Made by a program: the position numbers and the translations under genes
The notes under the pieces: generated by a model
What the model saw: only the letters and a program-made list of their open reading frames with translations
The model's database searches: none
What the model was told of the DNA's origin: nothing
In this document: positions 55,349 through 64,000 of the stretch, in pieces
Numbering within the stretch: the first letter of the stretch is position 1
Layout: every line of letters starts with the position of its first letter
Assembly (NCBI RefSeq): GCF_026342015.1
Contig: NZ_JAPENL010000001.1
Span: 3,038,001-3,102,000, forward strand
Origin: Micromonospora lupini
GTDB lineage: Bacteria > Actinomycetota > Actinomycetes > Mycobacteriales > Micromonosporaceae
DNA length: 64,000 nt
Direction of reading: 5' to 3'

Positions 55349-55384
55349 GCGGCTGTAGGCCGGAGGGCCGGAGGGGGTGGGTGG

Positions 55385-56803
55385 GTGGGGGGCGGGGTTT
55401 TGTTGCGGGGGTTCGGGTGGCGGCATGCCGGGAGGCGGGCCTGGGCTCTGCGCGGGGTGGATCTGCGGGTCGAGGCCGGGGAGCGGGTTTTGCTGCTCGG
55501 GCCTTCGGGGGCCGGCAAGAGCACCCTGCTCAGCGCGCTGGCCGGGCTGCTGCCCGAGGATTCCGGCGAGCAGGAGGGCACCGTCGAGATCGACGGGCTC
55601 GACCCCCGCAAGGCGCGGGAACGGGTCGGCATCGTCTTCCAGGACCCGCAGAGCCAACTGGTGATGGCGCGCAGCGGCGACGACGTCGCGTTCGGGATGG
55701 AGAACCGGGGCGTGCCGACCGACGAGATCTGGCGCCGGGTCGACGAGGCGCTGCGGCGGGTCGGTTTCCCGTACCCCCGCGACCGCAGCACGGCCGCGCT
55801 CTCAGGCGGCGAACAGCAGCGCCTCGCCCTGGCCGGCGCGCTGGCCCTGCGGCCCGGTCTGCTGCTTCTCGACGAGCCGACCGCCAACCTCGACCCGGAC
55901 GGGGCCGCCCTGGTCCGGGGCGCGGTGGCCGGCGCGCTGGACGCCGACACCACTCTGATCCTTGTCGAACACCGGGTCGCCGAGGCACTGCCGCTTGTCG
56001 ACCGGGTGGTAGTCCTGGAGCCCGGCGGCGGGGTCCGCGCGGACGGTACGCCCGACGCGGTCTTCGCCGCACACGGCGCCGCCCTCGCCGCGGAAGGCGT
56101 CTGGGTGCCGGGTCACCCCGTCGCGCCCCGCACGGCCACCGCCGCCCCCGGCGACGTGCTGCTCACCGCCGACCGGCTCGGCCTGCCGTCCCGGCTGGGC
56201 CCCACCGACCTGGCGGTACGCGCCGGAGAGGCCCTCGCCGTACGCGGACCCAACGGCGCCGGCAAGTCCACCCTGGCGCTGCTGCTCGGCGGCCTGCTCA
56301 AACCGGGCACCGGCCGCGTCACCGCCTCGGTCGAATTGGCGGGGGCGGACCATCGCGCTCCCCCACACCGCTGGCGAGCGCCCGCGCTGGCCCGGCGGAT
56401 CGGATCGGTCTTCCAGGACCCGGAGCACCAGTTCGTCACCGGCACCGTCTTCGACGAGCTGGCGCTCGGGCCACGCCGGACGGGTCAACCCGAGGCCGCC
56501 GTGCGGGAGACCGCCACGGCGCTGCTGGATCGTCTGGGGCTGACCCGGCTCGCGGCGGCCAACCCGTACACCCTCTCGGGCGGGGAGGCGCGGCGGCTGA
56601 GCGTGGCGACGGCCCTGGCCACGGCGCCCCGCCTGCTGATCTGCGACGAACCGACATTCGGGCAGGACCGGCGGACCTGGCGGGAACTGGTCGACCTCTT
56701 CGCCGATTTGCGGGACGCCGGGCACGGCGTGGTCACTGTCACCCACGACCTGGACTTCGTCGCCGCGGTCGCCGACCGGACCGTGACCCTGGAGCGCGGG
56801 TGA
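55385..56803 (+). CDS. ykoD: ECF transporter ATPase with two ABC domains (YkoD)
   Basis: 472 residues. The two nucleotide-binding domains have Walker A LLGPSGAGKSTLLSAL and VRGPNGAGKSTLALLL, signatures LSGGEQQRLALAGAL and LSGGEARRLSVATAL, and Walker B LLLLDEPTANLD and LLICDEPTFGQD. In YkoEDC systems a single double-ATPase drives the transporter. The GTG start is one of several in a G-rich run and is uncertain by a few codons. Confidence 0.92.
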   Translation: MGGGVLLRGFGWRHAGRRAWALRGVDLRVEAGERVLLLGPSGAGKSTLLSALAGLLPEDSGEQEGTVEIDGLDPRKARERVGIVFQDPQSQLVMARSGDDVAFGMENRGVPTDEIWRRVDEALRRVGFPYPRDRSTAALSGGEQQRLALAGALALRPGLLLLDEPTANLDPDGAALVRGAVAGALDADTTLILVEHRVAEALPLVDRVVVLEPGGGVRADGTPDAVFAAHGAALAAEGVWVPGHPVAPRTATAAPGDVLLTADRLGLPSRLGPTDLAVRAGEALAVRGPNGAGKSTLALLLGGLLKPGTGRVTASVELAGADHRAPPHRWRAPALARRIGSVFQDPEHQFVTGTVFDELALGPRRTGQPEAAVRETATALLDRLGLTRLAAANPYTLSGGEARRLSVATALATAPRLLICDEPTFGQDRRTWRELVDLFADLRDAGHGVVTVTHDLDFVAAVADRTVTLERG

Positions 56804-57600
56804 TCACCCTCGAGCCGGTGGCCGCGCCCGGCGCCCCGCTGGCCCGCCGCAACCCGGTGGCGAAGGTGGCAGCCGCGCTGGTCTTCTCGTTCACACTGCT
56901 GGCGACGCTCGACCCGGTGGCGCCGGCGATCGCCATCGCTGTCGAACTCGCCGTCCTGCCACTGTTCGGCGTCCGCTACCGGGTGCTGGGCCGCCGCGCC
57001 CTGCCCCTGCTGCTCAGCGCCACAGGCATCCTGGTCACCCTTGTGCTCTTCGCCGCCGACCAGTCCGGCCGGGTCCTGCTTGACGTCGGGCCGGTGCTGG
57101 TGAGCACCGGCGTGCTGCGCACCGCTCTCGGCCTGGTGCTGCGGATCTTCGCGGTGGCCCTGCCCGGCGTGATCGTCTTCGCCACCACCGACCCGACCGA
57201 CCTGGCGGACGCGCTGATCCAGAACGCGAAGGCGCCGGCACGGTTCGCCATCGGCGCGCTTGCCGCGTTCCGGCTGGTGCCGCTGCTCGGCCAGGAGTGG
57301 CAGATGATCAGCATGGCCCGGCGTGCCCGCGGCGTCGACGCCGGACGCAACCCGGTGGCGAAGCTGCGGCTGTTCACGTCGACGGCGTTCGCGCTGCTGG
57401 TCGGGGCGATCCGCCGAGGCACCCGGCTGGCCGTCGCGATGGACGCACGCGGGTTCGACGGCGACACACCCCGTACCGTCGCCCGACGCCAGCGCTTCGG
57501 GCTCGCCGACGCGCTGCTGATCGCCGGGGCGGTCGCGCTGGCCGGAGCAGCCCTGACGACGAGCGTGCTCCTCGGCACCTTCCGCCCCCTGATCGGCTGA
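56800..57600 (+). CDS. ykoC: ECF transporter T component (YkoC)
   Basis: 266 residues, membrane protein with the coupling-helix motif MARRARGVDAG and a second AMDARGFDG, both of the A-R-G form that contacts the ATPases. N-terminal RRNPVAKVAAALVFSFTLL. The GTG start overlaps the ykoD stop (GTGA). It completes the thiamine-type ECF importer. Confidence 0.92.
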   Translation: MITLEPVAAPGAPLARRNPVAKVAAALVFSFTLLATLDPVAPAIAIAVELAVLPLFGVRYRVLGRRALPLLLSATGILVTLVLFAADQSGRVLLDVGPVLVSTGVLRTALGLVLRIFAVALPGVIVFATTDPTDLADALIQNAKAPARFAIGALAAFRLVPLLGQEWQMISMARRARGVDAGRNPVAKLRLFTSTAFALLVGAIRRGTRLAVAMDARGFDGDTPRTVARRQRFGLADALLIAGAVALAGAALTTSVLLGTFRPLIG

Positions 57601-57619
57601 TCCTCTCCCCACCTTCACT

Positions 57620-57676
57620 CCTCGACACGCGCGATGATCCTCGACACGCGCGATGACCCTCGACACGCGCGATGAT
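57620..57676. repeat. Three 19-bp tandem repeats after ykoC
   Basis: CCTCGACACGCGCGATGAT occurs three times in succession (one base differs in the middle copy), starting 20 bases after the ykoC stop. Confidence 0.9.
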
Positions 57677-57690
57677 CCACCCCACATCGC

Positions 57691-57730
57691 CGACGTGGGG
57701 GCATCCCGATGCCCGGATACCCCCACGTCG
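57691..57730. terminator. 16-bp hairpin between convergent genes
   Basis: CGACGTGGGGGCATCC pairs with GGATACCCCCACGTCG (one G-U type mismatch) across an 8-base loop, between the ykoC and repeat-protein genes, which converge here. Likely a two-way terminator. Confidence 0.75.
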
Positions 57731-57781
57731 CCGACCTTGAGCGGATCAACCGCCCGGCCGCCCCGGCGGTGCGGGGGTTGG

Positions 57782-58300
57782 TCAGCTCCGTCGGAAGGCG
57801 TAGCGGCGGGGCTGGCCGGCCCGTTGGCTCTTGCCGCCCACCGAGCGGGCTCCACCGGCCTGCGGTGGTCCGGCCTTGGGTGCCGGAGGCCGCACGGCCG
57901 CCGAGGGGTCGACCACCGGGGGCACGGCTGGCGCCGCCGGCACCTCGACCACCCCAGGCACGTCGACCACCACCGGTACGTCGACGGCCGCTCGCACCTC
58001 GACGGCGGCCGGCACGTAGACCGATCCGGACGGCTCGACCGGCAACGCCGGCAGCGAGGGCTCAACCGCCAAGGCCGGCAGGGCCGCATTCACCGGCAGG
58101 GCCGCATTCACCGGCAGGGCCGCATTCACCGGCAGGGCCGCATTCACCGGCAGGGCCGCATTCACCGGCAGGGCCGCATTCACTGGTAGGTCCAGCCCGG
58201 GCGGCCGGGCCGTGGCTGGGCCGTGGCCGGCCGTCGGGTCGGTGCCCAGCGGGTTTGGAGCGGGGATACGGGTCTTCTTCGGATTGCGCCTGGCAGGCAT
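57782..58300 (-). CDS. Repeat-containing hypothetical protein, six tandem LPVNAA units
   Basis: 172 residues with no catalytic motif. A basic N-terminus (PARRNPKKTRIPAP) is followed by six perfect LPVNAA hexapeptides, then Val/Pro-rich VEVP-type repeats and a basic C-terminus KSQRAGQPRRYAFRRS. The frame is open through an 18-bp minisatellite, and the protein-like tail suggests it is a real gene, probably a flexible or structural protein. There is no signal peptide. A tract of this kind could also be an artefact of a long open frame over repeats. Confidence 0.55.
   Translation of the reverse strand: MPARRNPKKTRIPAPNPLGTDPTAGHGPATARPPGLDLPVNAALPVNAALPVNAALPVNAALPVNAALPVNAALPALAVEPSLPALPVEPSGSVYVPAAVEVRAAVDVPVVVDVPGVVEVPAAPAVPPVVDPSAAVRPPAPKAGPPQAGGARSVGGKSQRAGQPRRYAFRRS
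58077..58184. repeat. Six 18-bp tandem repeats inside the repeat-protein gene
   Basis: Six copies of GGCAGGGCCGCATTCACC, identical except for the last base of the sixth, encode LPVNAA on the minus strand. Near-perfect identity suggests recent slippage. Confidence 0.95.
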
Positions 58301-58592
58301 CCGGGCCTCCTTCGGTGCCGACCGTCCCGACGGTCCCGCGCTCCGGCGGTCGGTCGGATCGGCTGGTGACCGTCGCAGCGCGACTGTCGATTGGGGAAGG
58401 GACTGCTCACCGGGGGCCGGGCCGGGTCAACACCGCCGAACGGTGGACGGAGACGCGCGACGCCCGGGAGCGCACGGACCGCGATCGCGGGGCGGCGGGC
58501 CGGCTCGGGAAGAGGGGCGTCAGTTGCGCATGCCCGAACCCTAACCACCGCCCGATGAGACGCGCACCCGATTTTCCTGGCACGATCGGCGC

Positions 58593-58928
58593 ATGCTGAT
58601 CGCGTTCTCGATCACCCCGCTCGGCGCCGGCGACTCCGTTGGTGACCTGGTTGCCGAGGCGGTACGGGTGGTCCGCGAGTCCGGGTTGCCCAACCGGACC
58701 GACGCCATGTTCACCACTGTCGAGGGTGAGTGGGACGAGGTGATGGCGGTGGTGAAGCGGGCGGTCGACGTGGTGGCCGCGCAGGCGCCCCGGGTGAGCG
58801 TCGTCCTGAAGGCAGACGTCCGGCCCGGGGTCACCGACGCGCTCACCGCGAAGGTGGCGCGTGTGGAGGATCGACTGGCCGGTCGGGATGGGGACGCGCC
58901 GGGCGGACGGGCCGCGACCAGGCAGTGA
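58593..58928 (+). CDS. MTH1187/YkoF-like thiamine-binding protein
   Basis: 111 residues. [53 protein letters not shown] and [13 protein letters not shown] match the MTH1187 (DUF77) family, whose relatives include the thiamine-binding YkoF. In Bacillus, ykoF sits with ykoEDC; here it is about 1 kb from them, on the same strand, which supports a thiamine link. The exact ligand is unknown. Confidence 0.85.
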   Translation: MLIAFSITPLGAGDSVGDLVAEAVRVVRESGLPNRTDAMFTTVEGEWDEVMAVVKRAVDVVAAQAPRVSVVLKADVRPGVTDALTAKVARVEDRLAGRDGDAPGGRAATRQ

Positions 58929-59013
58929 CCCGCCGTGGGACGACGTGCCCACGATGCCGCGCGCCGCGATACGGTCGCAGCAGGAAGTTCGACGGCGAGA
59001 GGTGGCGGCACGA

Positions 59014-60456
59014 ATGGCTGAGCAGGCGACGGCGCAGATCGGCGTGACCGGGCTGGCGGTGATGGGCCGGAACGTGGCCCGCAACCTGGCCCGCAACGGC
59101 TTTACCGTGGCCGTGCACAACCGGTCCCCGGAGCGCACCCGGAGCCTCGTCGCCGAGCACGGTGACGAGGGCGCCTTCGTGCCCGGTGAGTCGATGGCCG
59201 ACTTCGTGGCGTCGCTGGAACGGCCGCGCGCGGTGATCGTGATGGTCAAGGCCGGTGCGCCCACCGACGCCGTGATCGACGAGCTGGTGCCGTTGCTCGA
59301 CGAGGGCGACATCATCGTCGACTGCGGCAACGCCCACTTCGCCGACACCCGCCGTCGGGAGGAGGCGCTGCGCGCGCAGGGGCTGCACTTCAGCGGCACC
59401 GGCGTCTCCGGTGGTGAGGAGGGCGCGCTGCTCGGGCCGAGCATCATGCCCGGCGGTTCCGCCGAGTCGTACGCGAAGCTCGGGCCGATGTTCGAGAAGA
59501 TCGCGGCTCACGTGGACGGCGTGCCGTGCTGCACCCACGTCGGGCCGGACGGCGCCGGGCACTTCGTCAAGATGGTGCACAACGGCATCGAGTACGCCGA
59601 CATGCAGCTCATCGCCGAGGCGTACGACCTGCTCCGGGCCGGCCTGGGCGCGAAGCCGGCGGAGATCGCGGAGATCTTCCGCGACTGGAACGGCGGCGAG
59701 CTGGAGTCGTTCCTCATCGAGATCACCGCCGACGTGCTCGCGCACACCGACGCGGCGACCGGCCGCGCGTTCGTCGACGTCGTGCAGGACCGGGCCGAGC
59801 AGAAGGGCACCGGTCGGTGGACCGTGCAGAGCGCCCTGGACCTGGGCATTCCGATCACCGGGATCGCCGAGGCGACGTTCGCCCGCTCGCTGTCCGGGCA
59901 CGTCGACCAGCGCGAGGCCGCCCGCCGGGCCTTCCCGGACGCGGGTGAGCAGTGGCAGGTCGCCGACCGGGACACGTTCGTGGAGGACGTCCGCCGGGCG
60001 CTGCTCGCTTCCAAGATCGTCGCGTACGCGCAGGGCTTCGACCACATCCGGGCCGGCAGCCAGGAGTTCAACTGGGACATCGACCTCGGTGGCACGGCGA
60101 CCATCTGGCGGGGCGGCTGCATCATCCGCGCCCGCTTCCTGAACCGCATCCGCGAGGCGTACGACGAGCAGCCCGACCTGCCGACGCTGCTGGTAGCGCC
60201 GTACTTCGCCGAGGCTGTCGCTGCCGGTGTGCCGAGCTGGCGGCGGGTCGTGGCCGACGCGGCCCGGGCGGGTGTGCCGACGCCTGCGTTCTCGTCGTCG
60301 CTTGCGTACTTCGACGCGCTGCGCGCCGAGCGACTGCCCGCCGCGCTGATCCAGGGCCTGCGGGACAACTTCGGCGCGCACACCTACCAGCGTGTCGACC
60401 GCGAGGGCTCGTTCCACACCACCTGGGCCGGCGACCGCACCGAGTCCCCGGCGTAA
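59014..60456 (+). CDS. gnd: 6-Phosphogluconate dehydrogenase, decarboxylating
   Basis: 480 residues, the long homodimer type. NADP-binding start IGVTGLAVMGRNVARNLARNG, the catalytic FSGTGVSGGEEGALLGPSIMPG and GPDGAGHFVKMVHNGIEYADM (catalytic Lys), with C-terminal ARFLNRIREAY and FSSSLAYFDALR. It converts 6-phosphogluconate to ribulose 5-phosphate in the pentose phosphate pathway. The ATG with GAGAGG is used; a longer frame upstream overlaps the thiamine-binding gene. Confidence 0.96.
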   Translation: MAEQATAQIGVTGLAVMGRNVARNLARNGFTVAVHNRSPERTRSLVAEHGDEGAFVPGESMADFVASLERPRAVIVMVKAGAPTDAVIDELVPLLDEGDIIVDCGNAHFADTRRREEALRAQGLHFSGTGVSGGEEGALLGPSIMPGGSAESYAKLGPMFEKIAAHVDGVPCCTHVGPDGAGHFVKMVHNGIEYADMQLIAEAYDLLRAGLGAKPAEIAEIFRDWNGGELESFLIEITADVLAHTDAATGRAFVDVVQDRAEQKGTGRWTVQSALDLGIPITGIAEATFARSLSGHVDQREAARRAFPDAGEQWQVADRDTFVEDVRRALLASKIVAYAQGFDHIRAGSQEFNWDIDLGGTATIWRGGCIIRARFLNRIREAYDEQPDLPTLLVAPYFAEAVAAGVPSWRRVVADAARAGVPTPAFSSSLAYFDALRAERLPAALIQGLRDNFGAHTYQRVDREGSFHTTWAGDRTESPA

Positions 60457-60503
60457 CGCGTCACTGCACGACGCGCGCCGCGCTCATGATCGTGCTCGAT
60501 CCG

Positions 60504-60543
60504 GGATGTAGTGGCCTCACCGTCCGGGGAGGCCACTACATCC
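60504..60543. terminator. Bidirectional hairpin between gnd and the pirin gene
   Basis: GGATGTAGTGGCCT pairs exactly with AGGCCACTACATCC across a 12-base loop and is followed by TTG. It lies between the convergent gnd and pirin genes. Confidence 0.82.
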
Positions 60544-60577
60544 TTGTTCGTGTGGCGTCTTCGAGGGCGGGACGCGG

Positions 60578-61339
60578 TCAGGCGACGGTGGCGTGCATCT
60601 CCCAGACGAGGATCTCGGCCGGCTCGTCGGCGGTCACCCGCCGGCCGCCGGTCATGGTGAGCCGGGCGGCGTCGCCGGTGCCGAGCGGGCCGCTGTCCTC
60701 CAGGGTCACCGTGCCATTGGGCACGTACAGGTGCACGAAGGGCGCGTCCGGGATGGTGACCTCGTCGCCGGGGCCGAGTCGGGCGGCGTGCAGGGTCGCG
60801 TACCGGTTGCGGATCCGGATCGCGGACGCGCTGTCGTAGCGGTCCATGCCCGAGGCGATCGGCACCAGGCCGCCGCGCAGCAACTCGTCCTCGATCTCCA
60901 ACTGCTCGTACCCGGGGTCGACGCCCTGCTCGTCGGGGAGCACCCACATCTGCACGAAGTGCACGGGGTCGCTGTGCGGTTCCTGGTTGTCGAGCCGCCA
61001 GGCGTCGTTCTTCTCCGAGTGCAGGATGCCGGTGCCGGCGCTCATCCGCTGCGCCAGGCCCGGGTAGATCACTCCGGAGTGGCCTGTGGAGTCCTGGTGC
61101 ACGAGCGAGCCGCGCAGCACCCAGGTGACGATCTCCATGTCCTCGTGCGGATGGGTCTCGAAGCCGGCGCCCGGCCGGACCACGTCGTCGTTGTTGACAA
61201 GCAGCAGCCCATGGTGGGTGTTGGACGGGTCGTAGTGCCGGGAGAACGAGAAGGAGTGCTTGGAGTCCAACCAGGAGATGCGGGTGGCGAACCGGTCGTC
61301 GGCGCGACGCACGTCCACCGACGGCGCGGGCGCGGTCAC
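60578..61339 (-). CDS. Pirin family protein
   Basis: 253 residues, double-stranded beta-helix (cupin) fold. FSFSRHYDPSNTHHG and GFETHPHEDMEIVTWVLRG supply the metal-binding His and Glu, followed by AQRMSAGTGILHSEKN and a second degenerate cupin domain (VHLYVPNGTVTLE). Such proteins can act as quercetinase-type dioxygenases or redox sensors. GTG start overlapping the upstream gene's stop (GTGA). Confidence 0.9.
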   Translation of the reverse strand: MTAPAPSVDVRRADDRFATRISWLDSKHSFSFSRHYDPSNTHHGLLLVNNDDVVRPGAGFETHPHEDMEIVTWVLRGSLVHQDSTGHSGVIYPGLAQRMSAGTGILHSEKNDAWRLDNQEPHSDPVHFVQMWVLPDEQGVDPGYEQLEIEDELLRGGLVPIASGMDRYDSASAIRIRNRYATLHAARLGPGDEVTIPDAPFVHLYVPNGTVTLEDSGPLGTGDAARLTMTGGRRVTADEPAEILVWEMHATVA

Positions 61340-61563
61340 CAGGCACGCTGCCCGGTGTCGGGGGTCGACGGCGCCCAGGTCAGGGCCGGCTCTCCGGTGG
61401 CCAGCTCGGCGATCTCACCGGTACGCAGCTGCGGCGTGTGACCGAACTCCGCACAGTGCTGCTCGGCGATCTCGGCGCAGATCTCGGCAACCTGTTCGCA
61501 GATCGGGTCACCCAGATCGGCCGCGTTCAACGCCATGATCATCTTGAATCGGATATCCCGCAT
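61336..61563 (-). CDS. Small hypothetical protein coupled to the pirin gene
   Basis: 75 residues, helical and acidic: DIRFKMIMALNAADLGDPICE and AEICAEIAEQHCAEFG contain three Cys. No recognised family; no signal peptide. The stop overlaps the pirin start as GTGA, so it is translated from the same mRNA. The ATG at MRDIRF is used; later in-frame ATGs are possible. Confidence 0.55.
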   Translation of the reverse strand: MRDIRFKMIMALNAADLGDPICEQVAEICAEIAEQHCAEFGHTPQLRTGEIAELATGEPALTWAPSTPDTGQRAW

Positions 61564-61655
61564 ATATCCATCCCAACCGCCATCATCCCGCCATCTCCGG
61601 ACCCTACCCGCCCCCATCCCCCACCACCTGCGAACGGTCGCACATCCCACGTCGA

Positions 61656-61711
61656 CCGCCCGAGCGACGCCGCCACGTCCACCAGGCCGCCCGAGCGACG
61701 CCGCCACCTCC
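61656..61711. repeat. 25-bp direct repeat, two copies, 31-base period
   Basis: CCGCCCGAGCGACGCCGCCAC plus four bases is repeated with one mismatch in the gap between the 61-residue protein and the pirin operon. No function is apparent. Confidence 0.8.
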
Positions 61712-61749
61712 GACACCGGCGGCCGGAGCGATGGGCGTGGGCACGAAAA

Positions 61750-61779
61750 GGCGCCGCCCGCGTTCGTGCGGGCGGCGCC
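61750..61779 (-). terminator. Intrinsic terminator of the 61-residue protein gene
   Basis: A perfect 12-bp GC stem with a 6-base loop ends in TTTT on the minus strand, 14 bases after the stop codon. Confidence 0.88.
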
Positions 61780-61792
61780 GGAGAGTCGGGAT

Positions 61793-61978
61793 CTACCAGA
61801 ACCGGCGGCGCTTGGCCTTCTGCGGGCGGATCAGATCCGCGCCCCTGGTCAGCAGCCGGGTCGCCCCGGAGGGACCACGCCGGGCCTCCAGGGTGTGGCT
61901 GAGCCGGCGGGCGCCGGCCGCGGCCAGCGGCACCGCGACGGCCATCACCGCCCACTGGGCAATGCGCTTCTGGATCAT
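61793..61978 (-). CDS. Small conserved hypothetical protein
   Basis: 61 residues with one possible membrane helix (IAQWAVMAVAVPLAAAGARRL) and a strongly basic C-terminus (LIRPQKAKRRRFW). GGAGGTGA lies at good spacing before the ATG and a terminator follows. It is a monocistronic gene next to uppS. Function unknown. Confidence 0.72.
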   Translation of the reverse strand: MIQKRIAQWAVMAVAVPLAAAGARRLSHTLEARRGPSGATRLLTRGADLIRPQKAKRRRFW

Positions 61979-62046
61979 GTGGGTTCACCTCCGTCAGTGG
62001 CTGTCTGACGTCCTGATACCCAACGTGACGTGTGGGTAAGCCTCAC

Positions 62047-62859
62047 TCAGACCGTCGGGGCCACCGGGTTGGGCAGCGCGCCGCCGAAGCGCCGGTCCCG
62101 CTGGGCGTACAGCTCACACGCGTACCACAGGTGGCGGCGGTCGAAGTCCGGCCAGAGCGTGTCCAGGAAGACCAGTTCGGCGTACGCGGTCTGCCAGAGC
62201 AGGAAATTGGAGATCCGCTCCTCGCCGGACGGCCGCAGGAACAGGTCCACCTCCGGGATCTCCGGGTGGTAGAGGTACTTGGCGACGGTCTTCTCGGTCA
62301 CCTTCGACGGATCCAGTCGACCGGCCGCCACGTCCCGGGCTATCGCCGCGGCGGCGTCGCCGATCTCGGCCTGCCCGCCGTAGTTCACGCAGAACTGCAG
62401 GGTAAGCGTCGAGTTGCCCCGGGACATCTCCTCGGCGGTCTGCAACTCGGAGATGACGCTCTTCCACAACCGCCCCGGCCGCCCGGACCAGACCACCCGG
62501 ACGCCGAGGTCGACCAGCTGGTCGCGGCGTCGACGGATCACGTCCCGGTTGAACCCCATCAGGAACCGGACCTCGTCGGGTGAGCGCCGCCAGTTCTCGG
62601 TGGAGAACGCGTACGCCGACAGGTAGGGGATGCCCATCTCGATGGCGCCCTCGATGGTGTCGAAGAGGCTGTGCTCCCCCGCCTCGTGACCCTTGGTGCG
62701 GGGCAACCCGCGGTCCTTGGCCCACCGGCCGTTGCCGTCCATCACGACTGCCACATGCTTCGGCACCGCCTCGCTGGGCAGCGCCGGCGGCCGGGCACCG
62801 GACGGGTGCGGCGTCGGTGGCGTCGGCTCGCGCCGGCCGGACCTCATCGATCGGATCAC
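62047..62859 (-). CDS. uppS: Isoprenyl transferase (undecaprenyl/decaprenyl diphosphate synthase)
   Basis: 270 residues, cis-prenyltransferase. [20 protein letters not shown] carries the catalytic Asp; [26 protein letters not shown] and [19 protein letters not shown] are the other family motifs. It makes the lipid carrier for cell-wall synthesis. The GTG start overlaps the recO stop (GTGA). A Pro-rich N-terminal extension of about 30 residues precedes the core; a shorter start is possible. Confidence 0.95.
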   Translation of the reverse strand: MIRSMRSGRREPTPPTPHPSGARPPALPSEAVPKHVAVVMDGNGRWAKDRGLPRTKGHEAGEHSLFDTIEGAIEMGIPYLSAYAFSTENWRRSPDEVRFLMGFNRDVIRRRRDQLVDLGVRVVWSGRPGRLWKSVISELQTAEEMSRGNSTLTLQFCVNYGGQAEIGDAAAAIARDVAAGRLDPSKVTEKTVAKYLYHPEIPEVDLFLRPSGEERISNFLLWQTAYAELVFLDTLWPDFDRRHLWYACELYAQRDRRFGGALPNPVAPTV

Positions 62860-63731
62860 TCGGCTCTCTCCCTGCTCGTGCCGTCCGCCCCGGCCTCGGC
62901 GTCACCGCGCGGCCGGAGCATCGCAGCCCCACCGCCGCCCGGCGGCGGGACCGTGCCGGCGACCGAGGGCCCCCGGTCGACCAGCGGCAGCGAGCGTAGC
63001 GCGCGTTCCAGGTGCCACTGGAGGTGCGCCGCGACCAGCCCACTGCACTCCCGGCGTACACCGGTCTCGGTGGCGTCGGCGACCACCCAGTCGCCGGTGG
63101 TCAGCGCGGACATCAGGTCGATTGTCGCCGGCGCGGGGTGGGCCGCGCCGGGCGGCCGGCAGTCCGGGCAGACCGCGCCCCCGGCGGGCACGGAGAACGC
63201 GCGGTGCCGCCCGGGGGTGCCGCAGACCGCGCAGGCGATGAGCGCCGGCGCCCAGCCCGCGAGAGCCATCCCGCGCAGCAGGTACGCGTCGAGCACAAGC
63301 GTCGTCGCGTGCTCGCCCCGGGACAGCGCCTTCAGCGCCCCCACGGTGAGCTGGAACAGCCGCAGCGACGGCTCCCGCTCGACGGGCGTCAGCCGCTCGG
63401 CGGTCTCGGCGATCGCGCTGGCCGCCGTGTAGCGGGGATAGTCCCCGAGGAACCGCTTGCCGTACAGCTCGATGCCCTCGACCTGGCTGACGGTGTGCAG
63501 CGCACTGCCGAGGTTGCCCTTGGGGTCACCGGCGAGCTGGAGGTCGACGTGACCGAACGGCTCCAGCCGGGCGCCGAACTTGCTCATGGTGCGCCGGACC
63601 CCCCGGGCGACCGCCCGCAGTCGGCCGTGCCGACGGGTGAGCAGCGTGATGATCCGGTCGGACTCGCCGAGCTTCTGCACGCGCAGCACCACCGCGTCGT
63701 CGCGGTAGAGCTGTCGGCGGTACCCGGCCAT
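62856..63731 (-). CDS. recO: DNA repair protein RecO
   Basis: 291 residues. The OB-fold domain starts [39 protein letters not shown] and is followed by a helical domain and the zinc-binding CAVCGTPG and AVCPDCRP. RecO works with RecF/RecR in recombinational repair. Coupled to uppS as in mycobacteria. The tail of about 40 residues is poorly conserved and Gly/Pro-rich. Confidence 0.95.
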   Translation of the reverse strand: MAGYRRQLYRDDAVVLRVQKLGESDRIITLLTRRHGRLRAVARGVRRTMSKFGARLEPFGHVDLQLAGDPKGNLGSALHTVSQVEGIELYGKRFLGDYPRYTAASAIAETAERLTPVEREPSLRLFQLTVGALKALSRGEHATTLVLDAYLLRGMALAGWAPALIACAVCGTPGRHRAFSVPAGGAVCPDCRPPGAAHPAPATIDLMSALTTGDWVVADATETGVRRECSGLVAAHLQWHLERALRSLPLVDRGPSVAGTVPPPGGGGAAMLRPRGDAEAGADGTSRERAE

Positions 63732-63833
63732 CGGACCATTCTCCCTCGGGGTGTGAAATCAGGGTCGGTTCGGGGTGGACGCACGGACGAACCCCGATGC
63801 GCCAGGCTCGTCACCGGCCGTAGCGTGCTCGCC

Positions 63834-64000
63834 ATGGCACTGCACCAGACCACCGCCGCCCGTCGTCGCCGCGCCGCCGCGCCCGTCGCGTTGGGGCTGA
63901 CCACCGCCCTCATCCTGCTCGCCGCGTGCGACAACCTGTCCTTCCGCCGGCTCGACTACGACAACACCGAGGCCGTGAAGATCACCACCGTCCGGGTGGA
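63834..64000 (+). CDS. Putative lipoprotein, N-terminal part (runs off right edge)
   Basis: 55 codons visible. A basic start (TTAARRRRAAAP) leads to a hydrophobic segment and the lipobox LLAAC, after which comes DNLSFRRLDYDNTEAVKITTV. This opening recalls DUF4097-type beta-rich surface proteins, but the rest is missing. Divergent from recO. Confidence 0.65.
   Translation, partial: MALHQTTAARRRRAAAPVALGLTTALILLAACDNLSFRRLDYDNTEAVKITTVRV

Overview
The window is high-GC DNA with GTG/TTG starts, many 1-4 base start/stop overlaps and actinobacterial families (ROK, SARP, XRE-DUF397, DUF2690, YihY). It most resembles a Micromonosporaceae chromosome; this is inferred from gene content and composition, not from a database match. 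About 65 genes are supported. No rRNA, tRNA, CRISPR array or complete insertion sequence was recognised.

Left part (1-26.7 kb), mostly accessory. Positions 1-7592 hold a tightly coupled minus-strand operon related to the ebo cluster: myo-inositol-phosphate synthase-like protein, UbiA prenyltransferase (EboC-like), a TIM-barrel isomerase-like protein, EboA, EboB (TatD-like), EboE, EboF (phosphatase-like) and the start of a polyprenyl diphosphate synthase that runs off the left edge. The combination suggests an uncharacterised prenylated, perhaps cyclitol-based, metabolite. Positions 8113-14446 hold a ROK regulator, a sugar-type ABC importer and a Gfo/Idh/MocA dehydrogenase. Positions 14678-17544 hold a cassette of MauE, MauD, a 10-cysteine Tat-type peptide resembling a miniature methylamine dehydrogenase light chain, and four small proteins, divergent from a short SARP (17748-18518). 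Two ABC-2 permeases (19676-21286) are separated from a NodI-like ATPase (25734-26666) by a 4.4-kb block with a large secreted golvesin-domain protein, a DUF2690 protein and intact or broken XRE/DUF397 genes. This looks like an insertion into an exporter operon.

Right part (26.7-64 kb), mostly core. dnaG, dgt, ppdK, dusB, glyS, a SmtB-like and a Zur-like regulator, uppS and recO lie in an order that recalls the mycobacterial recO-uppS-furB-smtB-glyS-dgt-dnaG region. Between them are LtrA, a siderophore-interacting protein with an iron-box-like palindrome, a GH20 hexosaminidase, a secreted C39-type peptidase, a sortase-like protein, a ZnuABC importer behind a Zur-box-like site, an acyl-CoA dehydrogenase, an AAC(3)-SIS pair, a TPP riboswitch with a YkoEDC thiamine-type ECF transporter, a thiamine-binding MTH1187 protein, 6-phosphogluconate dehydrogenase and a pirin.

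Non-coding structure is rich: several perfect hairpin terminators, a 42-bp perfect palindrome, a 184-bp element with 23-bp inverted ends and internal tandem repeats (39724-39907), three copies of an 11-bp motif before the C39 peptidase gene, and at least ten short tandem repeats of 15-32 bp, some inside coding sequence. All functions are assigned by reading motifs; no searches were run.
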